Source of the DNA: CAYJXJ01 sp964374095
GTDB taxonomy: Bacteria > Elusimicrobiota > Elusimicrobia > UBA1565 > UBA9628
Direction of reading: 5' to 3'
Assembly (NCBI GenBank): GCA_964374095.1
Contig: CAYJXJ010000063.1
Coordinates: 1-22,709 of the forward strand
DNA: 22,709 nucleotides
Shown: in pieces, positions 13,800-19,644 of the stretch
Layout: the number at the start of each line of letters is the position of its first letter
Position numbering within the stretch: the first letter of the stretch is position 1
Program-made: the position numbers and the translations under genes
The notes under the pieces: model-generated
Databases searched by the model: none
Told to the model about the DNA's origin: nothing
The model's input: the letters and a program-made list of their open reading frames with translations, nothing else

Positions 13800-14765
13800 C
13801 TAGGATGTGCCGAGAGCGGCGCCGGCCGCCGTCTTGTCTTGCGACCCCCACAGGTCCAACCCCGCTTGACGGGCCGCGACCCGATTGTGACCGGCGCAGA
13901 GGAGCCTGATGTTGGCGGGGTCGTTCGAAGTTCCTCCCAAGGACCAGGGGATCACGTGGTCAAATTCGAGCCGGGACCGGCTCCCGCACCGCCGGCCGTC
14001 CGGCGCCGCAAAAGAACATCTCCCGTGGTCTCGCCTCCAAACCTCGCGTCGGATCCACCTTGGAATCTTGCGAGTCGCGCAATCCCTGCGTTGGGAAATC
14101 GGCCAACGGTCAGGGTCCTTGAGACTCAGCAGGGCTTCGAGGGCCGCTCCCACCACATCTTCAAGACGGCCATCCGGGAACTTGTGCCGCATCAACGCCC
14201 GGGCCCGTTCCAACAGGTCCATTATCAACGGACCTCCTTGGAAGGAGGCCGCCACCCGCGTCTGAGCCGGTTCGGCAGGGCCGTCCACCGGTTCGCCGGA
14301 AAACAGCGGCAGATCCTCCGCCGAAGGCGGGCGGATGGAAATGACCCGCACCACATCATGCGTCGGCGGCTGGGGCGACAGGGGAGCGAGGATCGCCTTG
14401 ACCTCGCGCTGAGTCTTGCCTCGAACCCGCTCGATCAACCCGTCGGCCCCCGGGTCGTCGAGGTAAGGATGCAGGAGCACGAGCGCACGCAGGTGCAATT
14501 CGCCGCGCCTGAGCATGTCGAGGAGGTCGGGCCGCTTGCGGATCGCACGCGCGGCCCTGATCCGGTGGTAGGCGCTGGCCTCCGAATAGCCCAGCTCACG
14601 GAGGCAGTACTCGAAGAGCGACGGATATCCGCGCTCCCGCGCCAGGTCCCGGTGATCTACTTCGGCCAGATGGGCGATGACCGAAGCCGTCTCCTCCCGC
14701 TCCTGGCGCACCAAGGTCTTGAGCTGTGTGAGAAGTTCGTCGTCCTTGAGACTCCTGAGGTCCAT
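13800..14765 (-). CDS. HNH endonuclease family protein
   Basis: A 321-aa protein. The C-terminal HNH domain has candidate catalytic residues His270 (FDHVIPWSLGG), Asn285 and His293 (LLCAGHN), with cysteines 250, 260 and 290 perhaps for zinc. The N-terminal 125 residues are helical (DELLTQLKTLVRQEREETA ... GYPSLFEYCLRELGYSEASAYHRI), an arrangement I recall from HNH proteins of Deltaproteobacteria and related groups, where the role is unknown. Shine-Dalgarno GGGAGGT lies just before the ATG. It lies between the two palindrome copies and beside the cassette array, so it may belong to an acquired segment. No restriction-methylation partner is adjacent. Confidence 0.85.
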   Translation of the reverse strand: MDLRSLKDDELLTQLKTLVRQEREETASVIAHLAEVDHRDLARERGYPSLFEYCLRELGYSEASAYHRIRAARAIRKRPDLLDMLRRGELHLRALVLLHPYLDDPGADGLIERVRGKTQREVKAILAPLSPQPPTHDVVRVISIRPPSAEDLPLFSGEPVDGPAEPAQTRVAASFQGGPLIMDLLERARALMRHKFPDGRLEDVVGAALEALLSLKDPDRWPISQRRDCATRKIPRWIRREVWRRDHGRCSFAAPDGRRCGSRSRLEFDHVIPWSLGGTSNDPANIRLLCAGHNRVAARQAGLDLWGSQDKTAAGAALGTS

Positions 14766-14926
14766 GTTACCTCCCGCTGTAGGCGCGTACCGGTGTTCGG
14801 CGGGCGCGCACGCTCCCCCCTATACGATCGACCCCCCCAAAAAGTTCCCGGAAAATCAGCAGCCCCCCTGCCGGCTCTCACGGCGGCCGCCCCCCCCGCT
14901 CCTCGACGCCCGCTCTCAAGGCCCCC

Positions 14927-14956
14927 TAGGCCGACCGGAGTGGCGGCCTTTGCCGG
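14927..14956 (+). repeat. 30-bp direct repeat, copy 1
   Basis: Begins TAGGCCGACCGG and ends GGCGGCCTTTGCCGG. It matches 15039-15068 at 28 of 30 positions; both mismatches are in the central triplet. The copies are 112 bases apart. Each contains internal GC-rich complementary segments. Confidence 0.8.
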
Positions 14957-15028
14957 ACGCCGGGAGACGATTTTTAGCAAGAAAATAGATGCGGGATAAT
15001 GCTAATTTGATGCCAGCGGCAAATCCTT

Positions 15029-15088
15029 GGAATTGTGTTAGGCCGACCGGCGCGGCGGCCTTTGCCGGGCCAACACAAGGTGAATTCC
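15029..15088 (+). repeat. Imperfect inverted repeat containing 30-bp repeat copy 2
   Basis: GGAATT (15029-15034) pairs with AATTCC (15083-15088), GTGTT (15035-15039) with AACAC (15072-15076) and GGCC (15041-15044) with GGCC (15068-15071), leaving a bulged A at 15040 and an unpaired AAGGTG on the right arm. The repeat copy at 15039-15068 forms the interior. GTTAGGC at 15037-15043 resembles an integron R' core, but no matching RYYYAAC partner lies to its left. It may be the left boundary of the first cassette or an attI-like relic. Confidence 0.55.
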
Positions 15089-15198
15089 ATTGCATTGTAC
15101 TGGTGGAACAAATAGAATTCCGCAAGATACGAAAATCCTGGAATACCGGATTCAGCCGGGGCCGTCTAATTCAAAGTAGACCCATACGCGGTCAGCCG

Positions 15199-15339
15199 GT
15201 GAGCGTGAATTTAGTAAATGAGGTGGGGGAGTCAAAGCACGAGGTCAGGAAATGGCGGAACGGCATAGAAGGGAGTTCAAGGAGGAGGTCCGGTGTTCTC
15301 GGAAACTGGCTGCGGGAACATTCACCGCAAGCCCGATAA
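15199..15339 (+). CDS. Possible small ORF of the leftmost cassette
   Basis: A 46-residue frame with a GTG start that stops 13 bases before the first attC site, the position expected for a cassette gene. It is basic and Arg/Asn-rich (ending NWLREHSPQAR) and matches no family I know. There is no clear Shine-Dalgarno sequence. The frame stays open back to an ATG at 14989, but that version would cross the repeat and the likely cassette boundary. Confidence 0.2.
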   Translation: MSVNLVNEVGESKHEVRKWRNGIEGSSRRRSGVLGNWLREHSPQAR

Positions 15340-15352
15340 CGAGGGTTGCAGG

Positions 15353-15431
15353 GCCTAACCATCGGCTTGACCCGACGGGCGGCAGGTTAGGAGAGTCCAA
15401 TAGCGGCCGCGGGTCAGCCCCTGCGTTAGGC
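15353..15431 (+). repeat. attC site 1
   Basis: R'' GCCTAAC (15353-15359) is fully complementary to R' GTTAGGC (15425-15431). L'' GGCTTGACCCG (15364-15374) pairs with L' CGGGTCAGCC (15410-15419) leaving one unpaired T, the extrahelical base characteristic of attC. Spacers of 4 and 5 bases separate R and L boxes. Total length 79 bases, with a 35-base variable central loop. Confidence 0.88.
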
Positions 15432-15465
15432 GCGCTTTGGACTATTTCACGCTCCCCTTCGGGTC

Positions 15466-15493
15466 TTGACAGGCATAGCGCATATGCTATACT
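15466..15493 (+). promoter_or_regulatory. Strong sigma70-type promoter of the HigBA-like cassette
   Basis: TTGACA (15466-15471), 16-base spacer, TATACT (15488-15493) preceded by TGC (extended -10). The predicted start of transcription, near 15500, is only about three bases from the TTG start codon at 15503. Confidence 0.75.
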
Positions 15494-15502
15494 TTAAGTA
15501 GC

Positions 15503-15859
15503 TTGAAATACAGGATCGCCTTCTACCGCGCGAGCAATGGGCGCTGCCAGGCATGCGATTATGCGCGCGAAATGGAGGCCGGTCACCAAGCCAAGGCAAA
15601 GCGTTGGTTCATGGCGCTGGCGGAGTTGGGGCCGGACATCCCCCAGGATTACGGGAAGCATCTTCGAGACGGCGTTTGGGAGCTCCGGATCATCATCCAG
15701 CATCACCAGCACCGATTTCTGTATTCGTTTTGGAAGGATATCGTGGTCGTAACCAATGCCTTTTTGAAAAAGTCACAGACGGTTCCGGCGGGCGAAATTG
15801 AGAAATCCCGCAAGTCGCTGGCCGATTGGATAAGTCGAGAGTGTTGGGAGGATTTATGA
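15503..15859 (+). CDS. RelE/HigB-like toxin (phage Gp49-like family)
   Basis: A 118-aa protein resembling phage-derived Gp49/HigB-type ribosome-dependent mRNA interferases. The core LGPDIPQDYGKHLRDGVWELRIIIQHHQHRFLYSFWKDIVVVTNAFLKKSQTVP shows the usual Leu-x-Asp-G-x-W/ELR, RFLY and L.A.FxKKxxxxP features; the basic HRFLYSFW and KKSQ residues are candidates for RNA binding. TTG start, chosen from the family start (KYRIAFYR) and the promoter just upstream. No Shine-Dalgarno sequence. The stop overlaps the antitoxin start by ATGA. Toxin-first order matches HigBA. First gene of cassette 1. Confidence 0.85.
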   Translation: MKYRIAFYRASNGRCQACDYAREMEAGHQAKAKRWFMALAELGPDIPQDYGKHLRDGVWELRIIIQHHQHRFLYSFWKDIVVVTNAFLKKSQTVPAGEIEKSRKSLADWISRECWEDL

Positions 15860-16149
15860 AGAAGCGCATTAGCGGTAGCGTGTCTCTGGATGAGGTTTTT
15901 GCCAAGGCGGAGAAGAGCCCCGCGTGGAAGGCCGCCTATGCGAAGGCTGATGTCGAGGTGCGCATGGCGATCGATATTGCGAAAGCGCGGGAACGCGCTC
16001 GCTTAACGCAAAATCAGCTCGCGAAAGCGATCGGCACAACGCAATCTGTGATTTCGCGCATCGAGCGGGCGGATCAGAACCTGACGCTCGAAACCCTGTC
16101 CAAAATAGCCAATGCGCTTCACCGCAATCTTGTAATTCAGTTCCGGTGA
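15856..16149 (+). CDS. HigA-like antitoxin with XRE helix-turn-helix
   Basis: A 97-aa protein. The C-terminal half (from residue about 40) is an XRE/Cro-type helix-turn-helix (ARERARLTQNQLAKAIGTTQSVISRIERADQNLTLETLSKIANAL), expected to bind the operon promoter together with the toxin and repress it. The N-terminal 40 residues would contact the toxin. ATG at 15856 with GGGAGG just upstream (15846-15851), overlapping the toxin stop. It ends 27 bases before attC 2, so the pair fills the cassette. Confidence 0.9.
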   Translation: MKKRISGSVSLDEVFAKAEKSPAWKAAYAKADVEVRMAIDIAKARERARLTQNQLAKAIGTTQSVISRIERADQNLTLETLSKIANALHRNLVIQFR

Positions 16150-16176
16150 ACAAATGCTTGAGGCAGCAGAGACGGC

Positions 16177-16251
16177 GCCTAACACGGGATTCTGCCGACC
16201 GCGGCTCAAAGGAGTTCCTATAGCCGCGGCGGCAGATCCTCGGCGTTAGGT
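16177..16251 (+). repeat. attC site 2
   Basis: R'' GCCTAAC (16177-16183) and R' GTTAGGT (16245-16251) pair at six of seven positions. L'' GGATTCTGCCG (16187-16197) pairs with L' CGGCAGATCC (16230-16239) with one extrahelical T; after an unpaired A at 16198 the stem continues with CCGCGGCT (16199-16206) and AGCCGCGG (16222-16229). Length 75 bases. Confidence 0.92.
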
Positions 16252-16280
16252 CACGAAAACGGCAACGACGCAAAAGGCTC

Positions 16281-16321
16281 TTGACTAGGACGGAATCTGG
16301 CCTTATACTAACTTCAAGGAG
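16281..16321 (+). promoter_or_regulatory. Promoter and ribosome-binding site of the HicBA cassette
   Basis: TTGACT (16281-16286), 17-base spacer, TATACT (16304-16309), then AAGGAG (16316-16321) six bases before the ATG at 16328. One of the few strong Shine-Dalgarno sites in the window. Confidence 0.75.
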
Positions 16322-16327
16322 CATCCG

Positions 16328-16531
16328 ATGACAGTGAAATTCACGCTTGAATATTGGCAGGACCAGGGGTGGTTCGTCGGCCGACTCCGCGAGGTTCCCG
16401 GCGTCTTTAGTCAAGGGGAAACCCTGAGGGAACTCGAAGAGAACATTTGCGACGCCTATAGCCTTGTTATGAAGGAGCAGGGCTCCCTCCGAAAGCGCGC
16501 CCATACAAAATCCATCCTGGTCCCGGCGTGA
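16328..16531 (+). CDS. hicB: HicB-family antitoxin
   Basis: A 67-aa HicB-fold protein (partial RNase-H-like). Family pattern: FTLEYWQDQGWFVGRLREVPGVFSQGETLRELEENICDAYSLVMKE. It should neutralise the HicA mRNA interferase encoded immediately downstream. It is the short HicB type without an added DNA-binding domain; the basic tail (SLRKRAHTK) may substitute. The stop overlaps the hicA GTG start by four bases (GTGA). Antitoxin-first order, opposite to E. coli hicAB but common in other genomes. Confidence 0.9.
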   Translation: MTVKFTLEYWQDQGWFVGRLREVPGVFSQGETLRELEENICDAYSLVMKEQGSLRKRAHTKSILVPA

Positions 16532-16680
16532 GGCACCGGGAATTCCTACGGGAGCTGGTCACCGCAGGTTGCTATCTCAAGCGGCACGGGGGCCGGCACG
16601 ACATCTACGCCAATCCCAAGACAGGGCGCCAGGCACCGGTGAAGAGAGTCTATAGCGCCCGCAGGTCAGCCGTGTCGTAA
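16528..16680 (+). pseudogene. hicA: HicA toxin truncated at its C terminus by attC-derived sequence
   Basis: A 50-residue frame starting at a GTG that overlaps the hicB stop. Residues 1-38 are clear HicA: RHREFLRELVTAGCYLKRHGG, the active-site segment HGGRHDIY, and NPKTGRQAPV. The family's usual ending (a PRH.EI...LA..I.RQLG helix) is missing; instead residues from about 40 read into sequence matching the right half of an attC site. The TAA stop (16678-16680) lies inside the damaged R' box GTAAGGC, where an intact GTTAGGC would leave the frame open. The toxin is probably weak or inactive, although the catalytic His remains. Confidence 0.8.
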
Positions 16681-16683
16681 GGC
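16644..16683 (+). repeat. Right half of a degenerate attC site (attC 3 remnant)
   Basis: Aligns with the right half of attC 1 (15391-15431): GAGAGTC, ATAGCG, CCGC and GGTCAGCC are shared in order, then GTAAGGC (16677-16683) stands where GTTAGGC would be. No left half exists: the upstream sequence is hicA coding. Marks the right end of the array. Confidence 0.7.
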
Positions 16684-16706
16684 TCGCCAACCCCCCAAGC
16701 CCGCCG

Positions 16707-16727
16707 ACTGTACCCGGGTACAGTTCC
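16707..16727. promoter_or_regulatory. Palindrome copy 2, upstream of the CBS gene
   Basis: Perfect 18-bp palindrome ACTGTACCCGGGTACAGT (16707-16724) followed by TCC, as in copy 1. It covers the -35 position of the CBS gene promoter, so a bound protein could repress it. Confidence 0.6.
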
Positions 16728-16743
16728 CGCGCCCGCGCGGATT

Positions 16744-16752
16744 TGCTATAAC
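16744..16752 (+). promoter_or_regulatory. Extended -10 box of the CBS gene
   Basis: TGCTATAAC, with hexamer 16747-16752 ending six bases before the ATG at 16759. This predicts a leaderless transcript. The -35 position (about 16724-16729) overlaps the end of the palindrome and fits consensus poorly. Confidence 0.6.
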
Positions 16753-16758
16753 ACGAAC

Positions 16759-17181
16759 ATGGCAAACACGGCGAAGGTGATCACCAAGGACGTCGTCTGC
16801 GTGCCGCCCGGCACCTCGGTCCGGGAGACGGCGGCGCTGATGAAGAAGAAGAACATCGGCTCGGTCCTGGTCGGCAGGCTGCCCAAGCCCGAAGGCATCT
16901 TCACCGAGCGCGACGTCGTGCGCCGCGTGGTGGCCGAGGGCCTGAATCCGAAAACGACTCAGGTCCAGGCCGTCATGACGCGGCGCATGGTCACCGTGGA
17001 CCGCGACGAGCCGGTGCGCCAGGTCTTCGAGTGCCTGGCCAAGGGGCAGTTCCGCCACCTGCCCATCACGGAGAGGGGCAACGTGGTCGGGATCGTCTCG
17101 CTCACCGACATGGTGCGCATACTCCGCGAGATGTACAAGGACGAGAAGTTCCTGCAGGCTTTCGCCGACGAGGCGAGCTGA
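16759..17181 (+). CDS. Two-CBS-domain protein
   Basis: A 140-aa protein made of a CBS pair (Bateman module): CBS1 residues about 5-60 (VPPGTSVRETAALMKKKNIGSVLV ... GIFTERDVVRRVV) and CBS2 about 70-128 (MVTVDRDEPVRQVFECLAKGQFRHLPITERGNVVGIVSLTDMVR). Such modules bind adenine nucleotides or similar ligands and regulate partner proteins; no fused effector is present. No Shine-Dalgarno sequence; the extended -10 box sits six bases upstream. Ends one base before the convergent HEAT gene, leaving no room for a terminator. Confidence 0.93.
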   Translation: MANTAKVITKDVVCVPPGTSVRETAALMKKKNIGSVLVGRLPKPEGIFTERDVVRRVVAEGLNPKTTQVQAVMTRRMVTVDRDEPVRQVFECLAKGQFRHLPITERGNVVGIVSLTDMVRILREMYKDEKFLQAFADEAS

Positions 17182-17182
17182 C

Positions 17183-18163
17183 CTAGCCCCGGCGGGCCTG
17201 GCGCCGGCGGATCGCCGCCAGGCTCTGGAGGGCCGCGAGCCGAAGCTCGCGTTTTCCCCCCGTCAGGATCTCATACCAGCTCCGTCGGGAGATCTCCCCG
17301 AGGAAGCGCACGCTCTCCGCGCTGGGGAAGCGCGCCAGGGCCCGGGCCACGGCGACCCGGATGGCGTTGTCGGGAGCGCGCGCGTAGGCCGCAATCAGCG
17401 CGCGCTCCAGCCCCGGCGCCTCCATGGCGGCCAGGAACGCAATGGCCTGTCCCAACTCCCCGGCGTCGGGCCCGGAGGTGATGAACTCCGAGATCGCCGC
17501 GGCGGCCCCCGGCCCTCCCATCCGGCACATCGCCCGCAAGGCCGCCAGACGCAGGCGCTTGTCGGCATGGGTCGTCAGGGCGCGGATGTCGTCGAAGGAT
17601 TCGCTTCCCCCGGCTTCTTGGAGTATCCCCAGCGCCGCCTCCGCGTGCCGGGGGTCGGGGTCGCGGAGCGCCGCGCGCACGACGGCGGTTCCCAACAGGC
17701 GGCACAGCGAGGCCAGCAGATAGGCCAGTTTGTGGCGGAGGGTCCGGTCGGAGACTCCGCGCAATTCCTCAAGAAGCACGGGCACCATGCCGGGGCCCAA
17801 GAATAGGACGAAGCTCAAGAAATCCCGGAACTCCGCGATATCGTCTACCCGGCGACCCCGCAGATAAACCCCGAGGCGGCGGGCAAAATCCGGCTGACCG
17901 AGCGCTTGCTGAAGGCGCCCCTGGACCTCCTGAAACCTCGCGCCCAAGGCCGGGTGACCGGACCAACCCCGCCAGACCGAGCATTCCCGCAGCAACACCT
18001 CCACGTCGCCCCGACGGGCATAAGCCTCGAGGAGAGCGAGGTAGGGCTCCAAGCGCCCGTCGATATCGGCGCCGATCGCCGATCCATCGAGGTGGATACG
18101 GGCCTGGCGCAAGGATGCCGCCAGAGACTCCGCGAGTCCGGACTCGGGGACCGGGGAGGTCAT
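17183..18163 (-). CDS. HEAT-repeat protein, paralogue of the C-terminal half of the gene two upstream
   Basis: A 326-aa all-helical protein of HEAT/armadillo type; repeats such as RHAEAALGILQEAGG, KRLRLAALRAMCRMGG and NAIRVAVARALARFPS are visible. Full-length collinear similarity to the last 320 residues of the protein at 19644-21470, including VEVLLRE, G.GMVPVLLEELR, AYARAPDN and the strikingly kept RRSWYEILTG..REL. near the C terminus. No signal peptide or catalytic motif: a scaffold or binding protein. ATG overlaps the stop of the HD-GYP-like gene by ATGA, so translation is coupled. Last gene of the series. Confidence 0.85.
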   Translation of the reverse strand: MTSPVPESGLAESLAASLRQARIHLDGSAIGADIDGRLEPYLALLEAYARRGDVEVLLRECSVWRGWSGHPALGARFQEVQGRLQQALGQPDFARRLGVYLRGRRVDDIAEFRDFLSFVLFLGPGMVPVLLEELRGVSDRTLRHKLAYLLASLCRLLGTAVVRAALRDPDPRHAEAALGILQEAGGSESFDDIRALTTHADKRLRLAALRAMCRMGGPGAAAAISEFITSGPDAGELGQAIAFLAAMEAPGLERALIAAYARAPDNAIRVAVARALARFPSAESVRFLGEISRRSWYEILTGGKRELRLAALQSLAAIRRRQARRG

Positions 18164-19644
18164 ATCTGGTAGCTGAGCAGATGCTCCTTCTTGCCGTCGA
18201 GAAGCCGGCCGACGTCCACCCCCGCGGGCGGGCCGGCGACCGCGGCGATCGCGTGCTTGAAGGCCAGCCCGGCTTCATCCAGCTCGCCCAGATCCACGAT
18301 CACCGGCGGAGGTTCCTCCGGAACCGGCGCGGCAATGACGAAGGTTCCCTCGGCAACGGGCTCCGGGGGCGGCGGGGGCGGAGGCGTCTCCTGGAACATC
18401 CACACCTTGGGCCGGCCGGGGTTGGCCGCGTTGGGCCGCACGGAGATGCCCAAACGGCCGTCGACCAAGCGCACCACACAACCCACGGGGTAGAATCCCA
18501 CGCAGTTGACCAGGAGCTTGACCAGGAGGGGGTCGAAGCGGCCCCCGCGCGAGTTGACGATCTTGTAGAACGCCCGGTCGAGGCGGCTCTTGCGCCAGTA
18601 ATAGCGGTCGCTGAACATGGCCAGGTCGTAGGTGTCGGCGAAGGCCAGGAGACGATGGAAGGAATCCGGGGCGTAGCCCCCCTCCCCGGACCCGGCGTGG
18701 TGATGCGCCGCCAGGAGGGAGAATTGCGGCGGGAGCTCGTCCTGGCGGCACAGGAGGAGGAAGCCCCACTCGCAGTGCTGGCGGGCGATGAGGCGTTCGG
18801 CCTCGGAAAGGGGCGTGTGGTCCTGAGTCCACTCGGGCGGAATCGTGGTCCGCCCCAAGTCATGGAGGAAAGCGCCCAGGACGAGGTTGTTGATCTGGCC
18901 GCTGTTGAGCCCCTGCAGGTCGCCCAGGGCGCAGGAATAAATCGCGACGTTGACGGCATGGGTCAGATGCGGATCCAGGGAACGGGTCAGGTGCGGCAGC
19001 AGGAGATAGGGTTCGTGCCCCTTGCTGCGCATCGTGGCCGTCATGTCGTCGACGAGCCGGTGGAGGGGCTTCAAGTCCGCCTCCACGGAGGTCTTGAGCT
19101 GTTCCTGGGCGGCCTTGAGCACGTCCATGGCCTTGAGGTACCAGTCCAGGAGGGTGCGCTTTTTGGCGGATTTGGATTTGGAGGCCAGATCGTCGACCTC
19201 CGCCTCGACGATGTGGATGGTCTCGATGCCCTTCTGGGCGAGCTGTTCGGAGGCCGTGACCGCCGAGGCCTTGATCGCCTCGGTGTTGAGGATTTGAAAA
19301 AAAGTCGAGAGCTGCTCGATGGTGACGCCCTTCATGTAGATGAGGTACTTCACCCGGCATTTGACGAAGCGGTCCACCAGCATCTGGTTGTTGGCGGTCT
19401 CCTCGATGGACATCGAGCCCTCGATGTAGAGGAGCTCGTCCATGAAGCCGAAGCCGATGTCGTCCTGCTCCTCCAAAATAGGGTTCAAGGTCTCCAACAG
19501 CTTCGTGAGGACGCCGACCACCTCGGTATGCGCGGGCGGGTAGAGCCGTATGTTGTTGAAGGCGAAGTTCATCAAGTGCAGGGCCTCAACCATTTGGGTC
19601 CAGCGCAGATTCTGGGCCCGGGACTTGCGGACGCGCTTGGCCAT
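18160..19644 (-). CDS. HD-GYP-like phosphohydrolase with N-terminal module shared with its neighbour
   Basis: A 494-aa protein. Residues about 20-120 (NIRLYPPAHTEVVGVL ... YMKGVTIEQLSTFFQIL) match a module in the upstream gene. Residues about 222-400 are HD-GYP-type: His229, His261-Asp262 (FLHDLGR), His290, His314-316 and Asp337 (FADTYD) are the expected metal ligands, followed by GGRFDPLLV and FYPVGCVVRLVDGRLGISVRPN, the usual tail. The signature is degenerate: HDxGK is HDLGR, HHE is HHH and GYP is GGYA, so cyclic-di-GMP hydrolysis is uncertain. A polyproline linker (421-427) leads to a short C-terminal region. Start shares one base with the upstream stop (TGATG). Confidence 0.85.
   Translation of the reverse strand: MAKRVRKSRAQNLRWTQMVEALHLMNFAFNNIRLYPPAHTEVVGVLTKLLETLNPILEEQDDIGFGFMDELLYIEGSMSIEETANNQMLVDRFVKCRVKYLIYMKGVTIEQLSTFFQILNTEAIKASAVTASEQLAQKGIETIHIVEAEVDDLASKSKSAKKRTLLDWYLKAMDVLKAAQEQLKTSVEADLKPLHRLVDDMTATMRSKGHEPYLLLPHLTRSLDPHLTHAVNVAIYSCALGDLQGLNSGQINNLVLGAFLHDLGRTTIPPEWTQDHTPLSEAERLIARQHCEWGFLLLCRQDELPPQFSLLAAHHHAGSGEGGYAPDSFHRLLAFADTYDLAMFSDRYYWRKSRLDRAFYKIVNSRGGRFDPLLVKLLVNCVGFYPVGCVVRLVDGRLGISVRPNAANPGRPKVWMFQETPPPPPPPEPVAEGTFVIAAPVPEEPPPVIVDLGELDEAGLAFKHAIAAVAGPPAGVDVGRLLDGKKEHLLSYQI

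Larger units (their letters stand above)
14766..15352. other. Gene-poor region between the HNH gene and the first attC site
   Basis: A 587-base stretch. From left to right: C/G homopolymer-rich leader of the HNH gene, a 30-bp repeat, an AT-richer stretch, a second repeat copy inside an imperfect inverted repeat, then sequence with only weak ORFs. No RNA gene or recognisable protein is seen. The composition shift to lower GC from about 14990 marks the left side of the acquired cassette region. Confidence 0.6.
15353..16683 (+). mobile_element. Integron-type gene cassette array without integrase (CALIN)
   Basis: Two complete attC sites and a half site, all in the same orientation, separate two toxin-antitoxin modules in the way cassettes are organised: gene then attC. 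Cassette 1 runs from about 15426 to 16245 and cassette 2 from about 16246 to 16677. No tyrosine integrase gene is in the window. The segment is AT-richer than flanking genes and its coding style differs, consistent with acquisition. Confidence 0.85.

Noticed and set aside
13125..14999. 624-residue plus-strand frame across the AsmA start and the HNH gene.
   Set aside because: Antisense to two clear genes and without any recognisable domain.
15029..15088. Inverted repeat considered as another attC site.
   Set aside because: The core boxes are in the wrong order (GTTAGGC before GGCCAAC), and the left box pairs with an imperfect partner; attC requires RYYYAAC first and GTTRRRY last.
14989..15339. 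116-residue plus-strand frame.
   Set aside because: It crosses the 30-bp repeat and the probable cassette boundary, has no ribosome-binding site and matches no family; only its last part is listed as a weak candidate.
15252..15497. 81-residue plus-strand frame starting MAERHRREFKEEV, faintly like an IS3-type transposase OrfA start.
   Set aside because: Resemblance is limited to a few basic residues, and the frame runs straight through attC 1 and the toxin promoter.
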